Source of the DNA: an uncultured Thermoleophilia bacterium
GTDB lineage: Bacteria > Actinomycetota > Thermoleophilia > UBA2241
DNA: 5,015 bases
Assembly: GCA_903921965.1 (NCBI GenBank)
Contig: CAIXSE010000362.1
Span: 1-5,015 of the forward strand
Reading direction: 5' to 3'
The position numbers and the translations under genes are program-made. The notes beneath the pieces were generated by a model. It saw only the letters and a list, made by a program, of their open reading frames with translations, was not told the origin of the DNA and made no database searches. Positions 1 to 2,807 of this stretch are shown piece by piece. Position 1 is the first letter of the stretch. Every line of letters begins with the position of its first letter.

Positions 1-279
1 GGCGAGAGCTTCGAGGTCGACGAGATGTACCCGGCCTACCACGAGATCGCGAAGCTGCAGGGCAACAACCAGGCCGTGCGCAGCATCAACTACGCGCTGA
101 AGTCCGAGGTCGACCACAAGGGCCAGTACACCGACGCCCGCGAGGCCGTCCTGGCCGGCAGCGACATCCCCGAGACGGCCGTCAACGTGTGCCTCATCTG
201 CGGCCACACGGTGGTGGGCGACGCGCCGGACAAGTGCCCGTACTGCGGCGCGGCGAAGGACCAGTACAAGACGTTCTGA
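1..279 (+). CDS. Rubrerythrin, C-terminal part (5' end outside window)
   Basis: Rubrerythrins are cytoplasmic non-haem iron peroxidases that reduce hydrogen peroxide in anaerobes and microaerophiles. The frame is open from base 1, and 92 residues are visible. The end of the four-helix ferritin-like domain carries E5 and E8 in a FEVDEMYP context and an E36-V-D-H39 motif, matching the diiron ligand pattern ExxE and ExxH. A rubredoxin-like domain follows, with C64-x2-C67-G and C79-P-x-C82-G for the FeS4 centre. The order (ferritin domain, then rubredoxin) is that of classical rubrerythrin, and the end at KTF is typical. The ATG at 25 is internal, because conserved ligand E5 lies before it. The gene converges on the lipoprotein gene at 468-1229, with a strong hairpin between them. 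Whether it has operon partners upstream cannot be seen. Confidence 0.95.
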   Translation, partial: GESFEVDEMYPAYHEIAKLQGNNQAVRSINYALKSEVDHKGQYTDAREAVLAGSDIPETAVNVCLICGHTVVGDAPDKCPYCGAAKDQYKTF

Positions 280-292
280 GCGCGCGAGGGCG

Positions 293-449
293 CGGCGGCC
301 GCAGGCTGCCCGCGCCGGATGCTCGTGAAGTCCCGAAGGGGCCGCCCGCCGTCAGGCGGGCGGCCCCTTCGCGGTCTTCCGGGCCGGTCAGCCTGCGGCC
401 GCCGGCCCCGCCACCGTCTCGCCGGCCCACGGCCCTGCGGCCGCCGGCC
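293..449. repeat. Three copies of a 13-bp GC-rich motif, REP/BIME-like arrangement
   Basis: The motif CCTGCGGCCGCCG occurs three times in the gene-free stretch 280-467: inverted at 293-305 and direct at 392-404 and 434-446. Copies 1 and 2 extend to a perfect 16-bp inverted repeat (293-308 with 389-404) that encloses the terminator hairpin. Copies 2 and 3 share a 16-bp direct repeat (392-407 and 434-449), with starts 42 bp apart. No gene is seen in this stretch. Alternating orientation around a hairpin resembles a BIME-type extragenic element, but low sequence complexity could also produce it. Confidence 0.5.
334..371. terminator. Strong 17-bp hairpin, probable bidirectional terminator
   Basis: The arms 334-350 and 355-371 are perfectly complementary over 17 bp around a GTCA loop. 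The hairpin lies between the convergent rubrerythrin and lipoprotein genes, 54 bp past the rubrerythrin stop. No clear T-run follows on either strand, so it would be an I-shaped (tail-less) terminator of the kind often proposed in high-GC bacteria. The structure is seen directly; termination is inferred. Confidence 0.8.
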
Positions 450-480
450 GGCGCCCTGTGTGCGCCGTCAGGGCGCCGGC
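447..480 (-). terminator. 12-bp hairpin spanning the lipoprotein stop codon
   Basis: The arms 447-458 and 469-480 are perfectly complementary over 12 bp, with a 10-nt loop. On the minus strand the hairpin begins in the last codons of the SurA-like lipoprotein gene, and its TGA (470-468) lies at the edge of the loop. There is no T-tail. It may act as a first, tail-less terminator or 3'-end stabiliser ahead of the stronger hairpin at 334-371. Confidence 0.45.
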
Positions 481-1229
481 GACGCCGACGGCGAGGTCTT
501 CGCCGAGGCGTGGGCCTTGAGCACGGCCGGGTCGAACCCGTCCGCGTAGCTCACGCCCAGCTGCCTGGTCCGCTCCGACAGCCACTGGTTCCAGAGGTGC
601 TGCCGGGCGGCGTTGAGCAGCATCGTCTCGATCGAGTCCTTCGCCTTGGCGAACGTCCTGGTCTCGGCGTTCTTCTTGAACTCGGCCGCGTGCGCGTCCC
701 AGTAGGACCTGACGTCGGCGTCGCTCACCGTGGCCGCCTTCGTGACGGCGCTCTGTGCGGCCTGCGAGAGGAGCTGCGACTTGATGGTCCGCTTGAGGAG
801 GTCCTGCGTCATGCCCGACGCCTTGAGCGTGGCCTCGAACTTCTTCTGGCCGCCGTACGTCGAGACGAGCTCCTTGATCTGCGCGTCGACCGAAGCGTCG
901 GTGACGTTGAGGCCGAGGTCCTTGGCGCTCGAGAGGATGATCTGGTTGCCGACGAGGTACTCGACCATCTTCGCCATGTACTCGTCGTACTGGGCAGTGC
1001 CCTTGGCCGGGAACGCCTCGCCGCTGCCCTCGAGCTGGACGGACGCCTGCCGGATGAGCTCCTGCACCTGGGTCCCGGTGATGTCCACGCCGGCCACTGT
1101 GGCCACGGTGCCGGGGAGGCCGGAGGAGCCGGTGTCGCTCCCACCGCTCCCGCCGCAGCCGCTCGCGAGCGCGGCGCCGGCGGCCACGAGCAGCGCCAGC
1201 AGGGCGAGGGCCGTGACGCTGCGTCTCAC
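468..1229 (-). CDS. SurA-N-like chaperone lipoprotein lacking the parvulin domain
   Basis: This is probably a membrane-anchored extracytoplasmic chaperone that helps exported proteins fold. The 253-residue product begins MRRS, followed by a hydrophobic stretch (residues 5-22) and a lipobox ending A-S-G-C25, so it should be lipidated at C25. A Gly/Ser-rich tether (26-40) follows, then a SurA/PrsA-type N-terminal domain (about 42-165: VAGVDITGTQVQELI, helices, VTDASVDAQIKEL). VSDADVRSYWDAHAAEF (168-184) normally leads into the rotamase domain. Here it runs almost directly into the C-terminal helix (about 192-225: FAKAKDSIETML, WNQWLSE) and a VSYADGF end. The roughly 90-residue parvulin PPIase core is absent. 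A Ser/Pro/Ala-rich tail ends the protein. The GTG start is supported by AGGAGG 5 nt upstream. It is transcribed divergently from the peroxiredoxin-like gene. The fold call is from recognition only. Confidence 0.88.
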   Translation of the reverse strand: MRRSVTALALLALLVAAGAALASGCGGSGGSDTGSSGLPGTVATVAGVDITGTQVQELIRQASVQLEGSGEAFPAKGTAQYDEYMAKMVEYLVGNQIILSSAKDLGLNVTDASVDAQIKELVSTYGGQKKFEATLKASGMTQDLLKRTIKSQLLSQAAQSAVTKAATVSDADVRSYWDAHAAEFKKNAETRTFAKAKDSIETMLLNAARQHLWNQWLSERTRQLGVSYADGFDPAVLKAHASAKTSPSASPAP

Positions 1230-1234
1230 GTGTG

Positions 1235-1240
1235 CCTCCT
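1235..1240 (-). promoter_or_regulatory. Shine-Dalgarno AGGAGG for the lipoprotein gene
   Basis: On the minus strand a perfect AGGAGG stands 5 nt before the GTG at 1229-1227. This fixes that GTG as the start and places the signal peptide in frame. Confidence 0.85.
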
Positions 1241-1251
1241 CGTTCGCCAGA

Positions 1252-1270
1252 CGGCCGCGGGCCGCGGCCG
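1252..1270. repeat. 19-bp perfect dyad in the lipoprotein leader
   Basis: Two 9-bp arms (1252-1260 and 1262-1270) are perfectly complementary around a single central G. The dyad lies between the candidate -10 box (1279-1284) and the Shine-Dalgarno site of the lipoprotein gene, just downstream of the expected transcription start. That is a classical operator position, but the dyad consists only of G and C, so chance is a serious alternative. Confidence 0.45.
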
Positions 1271-1278
1271 GGACTCGG

Positions 1279-1284
1279 AGTGTA
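1279..1284 (-). promoter_or_regulatory. Candidate -10 box TACACT for the lipoprotein gene
   Basis: On the minus strand TACACT keeps the first TA, the fourth-position A and the final T of TATAAT, 49 nt before the GTG start. It is one of the few AT-containing hexamers in this very GC-rich interval. No convincing -35 box is seen 17 bp upstream. The same hexamer precedes the glutaredoxin-like gene at 2768-2773. Confidence 0.4.
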
Positions 1285-1289
1285 GCGCG

Positions 1290-1325
1290 TCCGGCCGGGG
1301 CGTGCGCCCTCGCGCCCCGGCCGGA
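1290..1325. repeat. 13-bp perfect inverted repeat between divergent promoters
   Basis: The arms 1290-1302 and 1313-1325 are perfectly complementary over 13 bp, with a 10-nt spacer. The repeat sits between the two divergent candidate promoters and overlaps the expected -35 region of the lipoprotein gene. It could be a shared operator, or a hairpin if an upstream transcript crosses it. The structure is seen; the function is inferred. Confidence 0.5.
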
Positions 1326-1366
1326 GGCCTGCGGGGCGCGTGGCGGGGCCGCGTGCGCCGGTCTGG

Positions 1367-1372
1367 TAGAAT
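1367..1372 (+). promoter_or_regulatory. Candidate extended -10 box (TGG-TAGAAT) for the peroxiredoxin-like operon
   Basis: TAGAAT matches TATAAT in five of six bases. It is preceded by TGG (1364-1366), an extended -10 (TGn) motif that can compensate for the lack of a good -35 box, and none is visible. The expected transcript would start near 1379 and give a leader of about 44 nt before the GTG at 1423. Confidence 0.55.
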
Positions 1373-1386
1373 CCCCCGGCAGCGGC

Positions 1387-1401
1387 GGGCGGGACCCGCC
1401 C
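1387..1401. repeat. 15-bp perfect dyad in the peroxiredoxin-like leader
   Basis: Two 7-bp arms (1387-1393 and 1395-1401) are complementary around a single A at 1394. As RNA, 1384-1389 can pair with 1395-1400 around a 5-nt loop. The dyad lies between the inferred transcript start and the ribosome binding site, so it could be an operator or a leader hairpin. Chance formation in GC-rich DNA is possible. Confidence 0.35.
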
Positions 1402-1408
1402 TACTCTC

Positions 1409-1414
1409 AGGAGG
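1409..1414 (+). promoter_or_regulatory. Shine-Dalgarno AGGAGG deciding the GTG start at 1423
   Basis: A perfect AGGAGG stands 8 nt before GTG 1423. The same frame stays open far upstream, antisense to the lipoprotein gene, so this site decides where the real gene begins. Confidence 0.9.
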
Positions 1415-1422
1415 TCGCCGAC

Positions 1423-1869
1423 GTGGGCTTCAATTTCGGTGTCGGCCGCGAGGCGCCGACGTTCACTCTATGTGCCGCCGACGGCAGCGAGATCGCGCTC
1501 GAGCAGTACCGGCGCGACTGGCTGCCGGTCCTGGTGTTCGTGCCGGCCGAGGGCGCGTCGGCCGCGCTCGCGGGCCTCAGCACCGCCGCCGACACCCTGT
1601 GGGGGCTGCGCGGCCAGCTCGTGGGGATCTGCGTGGCCGCGCACGACACCGTGCGCGAGCTCCACGACCAGGCGGGGGCGGTCTCCTTCCCGCTCCTCGC
1701 CGACGACGGCGCCGTCGCCAGGTCCTACGGCGCCTGCCGGCCCGACGGCACGCTGCGTCCCATGGCGTTCATCGTCGACCGCGCCGGCAAGATCGTGTGG
1801 AGCGCCGAGGGACCCGACGCCGTCGAGCCGGTGACCCTCCTGACGGCGTTCAGGCAGGTCGTGCGCTGA
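1423..1869 (+). CDS. Peroxiredoxin-like (AhpC/TSA fold) protein without peroxidatic Cys
   Basis: The 148-residue product has the thioredoxin-fold plan of AhpC/TSA/Bcp proteins: a REAPTFTLCAADGSEIAL entry (9-26), the central strand VLVFVPAEG (36-44), a second strand LVGICVAAH (66-74), FPLLADDGAVARSYGA (89-104) and the late strand RPMAFIVDRAGKIVW (112-126). R112 stands where the conserved catalytic Arg usually is. The TxxC active site expected a few residues after F39-x-P41 reads A45-S-A-A48, so the peroxidatic Cys is missing. Remaining cysteines are C17, C70 and C105, none in the canonical place. It is therefore probably not a standard peroxidase; a sensor, chaperone or regulatory role is possible but speculative. 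The length is normal and nothing is frameshifted. It is probably the first gene of an operon with the small ORF (41 bp downstream) and the rhodanese. Confidence 0.88.
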   Translation: MGFNFGVGREAPTFTLCAADGSEIALEQYRRDWLPVLVFVPAEGASAALAGLSTAADTLWGLRGQLVGICVAAHDTVRELHDQAGAVSFPLLADDGAVARSYGACRPDGTLRPMAFIVDRAGKIVWSAEGPDAVEPVTLLTAFRQVVR

Positions 1870-1910
1870 CGCCGTTCCGCTCCTCGCTCCCCGGGGCAAG
1901 AACAGGCGGC

Positions 1911-2144
1911 ATGTCGCCGCTCGCGTCCGGCCTCCACACCGGCGCCCGCGAGGCCGGCCTCGCCGGCGCCCGCTTCGTCTTCGAGACCCAGTGGGAGTCG
2001 CTCGAAGCCCACGACGAGTCCCACGCCGGCGACGCCGTGCGCCGCATCTCCGGCACCCTGGAGTCGATCCTCACCAGCGTGCCGTTCGAAGTGCTGTACG
2101 ACGGCCTCATCGAAACGGAGCAGCCAGACAATGTGGCCATTTAG
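1911..2144 (+). CDS. Small protein, tentative ABM-like (dimeric alpha/beta barrel) domain, short
   Basis: This is a 77-residue frame whose third codon positions are almost all G or C, as in its neighbours, which supports real coding. Residues 21-38 (RFVFETQWESLEAHDESH) resemble the strand-helix segment of antibiotic-biosynthesis-monooxygenase (ABM) domains, with W28, E29, S30 and H38 in the usual WxSxEAxxxH pattern. The first strand and helix of an ABM domain (about 25-30 residues) are missing. There is no room for them after the peroxiredoxin-like stop at 1869, so it is either a compact variant or a remnant. The ATG has only a weak ribosome site (AGGCGG close by). The stop overlaps the rhodanese start by 14 bp, suggesting translational coupling. 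No function is assigned. Confidence 0.55.
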   Translation: MSPLASGLHTGAREAGLAGARFVFETQWESLEAHDESHAGDAVRRISGTLESILTSVPFEVLYDGLIETEQPDNVAI

Positions 2145-2472
2145 CGGCGGCGGCGCGAAGACCGCCGTCCAGAACATCGACGTGCGCGACGCCTACGAGC
2201 GCTGGCGTCGCGGCGCCAGGCTCATCGACGTGCGCTCGCCCCAGGAGTACAGCGCCTCGCGCATCAAGGGCACGAAGAACGTGTCGCCGCAGCAGATCCA
2301 GAACGGCTCCACGGGTCTGAAGCAGGACGACGAGGTGCTCGTCATCTGCGCCAGCGGCCACCGCAGCGCGCGCGCCGCGCGTCAGCTCGCGGCCGCGGGC
2401 TTCGCCAACGTGAGCAACGTGCACGGCGGCATGCACGCGTGGGTGCGCGCGGGGCTCCCGCTCAAGAAGTAG
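2131..2472 (+). CDS. Single-domain rhodanese-like sulfurtransferase
   Basis: The 113-residue product is a complete single rhodanese domain. These small cytoplasmic proteins carry sulfane sulfur as a persulfide on the active-site Cys, passing it from thiosulfate or protein persulfides to acceptors such as thiols. Visible motifs are IDVRDAYERW (16-25), the CH2A-like strand LIDVRSPQEYSASRIKG (31-47), and the active-site loop C73-A-S-G-H-R78 after VLVI, followed by SARAARQLAAAGF and the closing HGGMHAWVRAGLPL. Catalytic C73 and R78 are both present. A GGAG at 2117-2120 lies 10 nt before the ATG. The start overlaps the end of the preceding small ORF by 14 bp, so it is probably the last gene of the peroxiredoxin-like operon. 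It converges on the glutaredoxin-like gene, with only about 30 bp between the coding ends. Confidence 0.93.
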   Translation: MWPFSGGGAKTAVQNIDVRDAYERWRRGARLIDVRSPQEYSASRIKGTKNVSPQQIQNGSTGLKQDDEVLVICASGHRSARAARQLAAAGFANVSNVHGGMHAWVRAGLPLKK

Positions 2473-2481
2473 CCACCCGGC

Positions 2482-2500
2482 GGGCGCGGCACGCGCGCCC
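2482..2500 (-). promoter_or_regulatory. Candidate bacterial SECIS hairpin
   Basis: On the minus-strand transcript the TGA at 2514-2512 is followed by 11 nt and then a perfect 7-bp stem (2500-2494 with 2488-2482) closing a 5-nt loop, CGTGC. The loop begins 18 nt after the TGA and has G as its second base. From memory, the bacterial SECIS consensus wants a loop 16-37 nt after UGA with a G in its first two bases, and the E. coli fdhF minimal hairpin lies about 11 nt downstream of its UGA. The geometry fits; SelB binding is inferred. Confidence 0.6.
2482..2500 (+). terminator. Hairpin between convergent rhodanese and glutaredoxin-like genes
   Basis: The same 7-bp stem, read on the plus strand, begins 10 nt after the rhodanese TAG and is followed by CTTCAC rather than a T-run. 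It is the only hairpin in the 30-bp convergent gap, so it may also end the peroxiredoxin-rhodanese transcript. This is a weak, I-shaped candidate. Confidence 0.4.
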
Positions 2501-2502
2501 CT

Positions 2503-2724
2503 TCACACCGCTCAGCCGCCCCCCGGCGCCACGTTCACCGTGCCGTCCTCTCCGACGAGCACGGGGACGACCATGGAGCCCAGGGAGAGCTCGGCGACCT
2601 TCTCCATCGCGCCCGGAGTGGTGGTCACGTCGATGTCCACGTAGTCGACGCCGCGAGCGATGAGGTCGTTGCGCGCCCGCGTGCAGTACGGGCAGCCGGG
2701 CTTGGTGTAGATCGTGACGCTCAC
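2503..2724 (-). CDS. Glutaredoxin-like protein, probable selenoprotein of UXX-star type
   Basis: This is a small cytoplasmic thioredoxin-fold oxidoreductase. It opens SVTIYTKPGCPYCTRAR, with the glutaredoxin redox motif C11-P-Y-C14 after the first strand, then GVDYVDIDV and the MVVPVLV strand with cis-Pro P54, and a Gly-rich end VNVAPGGG. Ordinary gene calling stops after 70 residues at TGA 2514-2512. Reading that TGA as selenocysteine adds Sec71-Ala-Val, then TGA at 2505-2503, so the protein would end U-x-x-stop. That is the hallmark of the UXX-star (seleno)protein families as I recall them. A hairpin 11 nt past the first TGA could be the SECIS element. The GTG start has AGGGAG 5 nt upstream. 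The gene stands 83 bp downstream of the kinase gene on the same strand, with its own candidate promoter. If there is no Sec, it is a plain 70-residue glutaredoxin-like protein at 2512-2724. Confidence 0.75.
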
Positions 2725-2729
2725 GCGCG

Positions 2730-2735
2730 CTCCCT
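2730..2735 (-). promoter_or_regulatory. Shine-Dalgarno AGGGAG for the glutaredoxin-like gene
   Basis: On the minus strand AGGGAG stands 5 nt before the GTG at 2724-2722. It selects this GTG, which places the first strand and the CPYC motif at the usual distance from the N-terminus. Confidence 0.75.
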
Positions 2736-2746
2736 GAAGACGGGGT

Positions 2747-2758
2747 CCGGACGTCCGG
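2747..2758. repeat. 12-bp perfect palindrome CCGGACGTCCGG in the glutaredoxin-like leader
   Basis: CCGGACGTCCGG is its own reverse complement. It lies between the candidate -10 box (2768-2773) and the ribosome binding site of the glutaredoxin-like gene, about 3-14 nt into the predicted transcript. This is a typical repressor operator position. It contains a central ACGT and so is less trivially GC-only than other dyads here. No regulator can be named. Confidence 0.45.
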
Positions 2759-2767
2759 GTCGCCTCC

Positions 2768-2773
2768 AGTGTA
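2768..2773 (-). promoter_or_regulatory. Candidate promoter -10 box TACACT for the glutaredoxin-like gene
   Basis: TACACT on the minus strand lies in the 83-bp gap after the kinase gene. A weak TTCCCC at 2796-2791, 17 bp upstream, shares the leading TT of a -35 box. The hexamer is identical to that before the lipoprotein gene (1279-1284). It suggests the gene can be transcribed independently of the kinase. Confidence 0.4.
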
Positions 2774-2807
2774 GGCCTTGCGGGCGGCCGGGGGAACGGG
2801 CGCCGCT

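Noticed and set aside
447..480. Possible selenocysteine readthrough of the lipoprotein TGA at 470-468, since a hairpin is close by
   Set aside because: The hairpin already includes the stop region instead of lying about 11 nt downstream. The tail before the stop is a low-complexity Ser/Pro/Ala stretch with no redox context, and the readthrough frame is long and featureless.
189..1900. Very long open frames antisense to the lipoprotein gene on the plus strand
   Set aside because: They are Arg/Ala/Pro/Gly-rich translations typical of shadow frames in GC-rich DNA. Only the parts at 1423-1869 and 1911-2144 show real coding character.
1725..2177. Minus-strand open frames opposite the small ORF at 1911-2144
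   Set aside because: Their composition is shadow-like and no motif is recognised. The plus frame has nearly exclusive G or C in third positions and overlaps the rhodanese start as operon genes often do.
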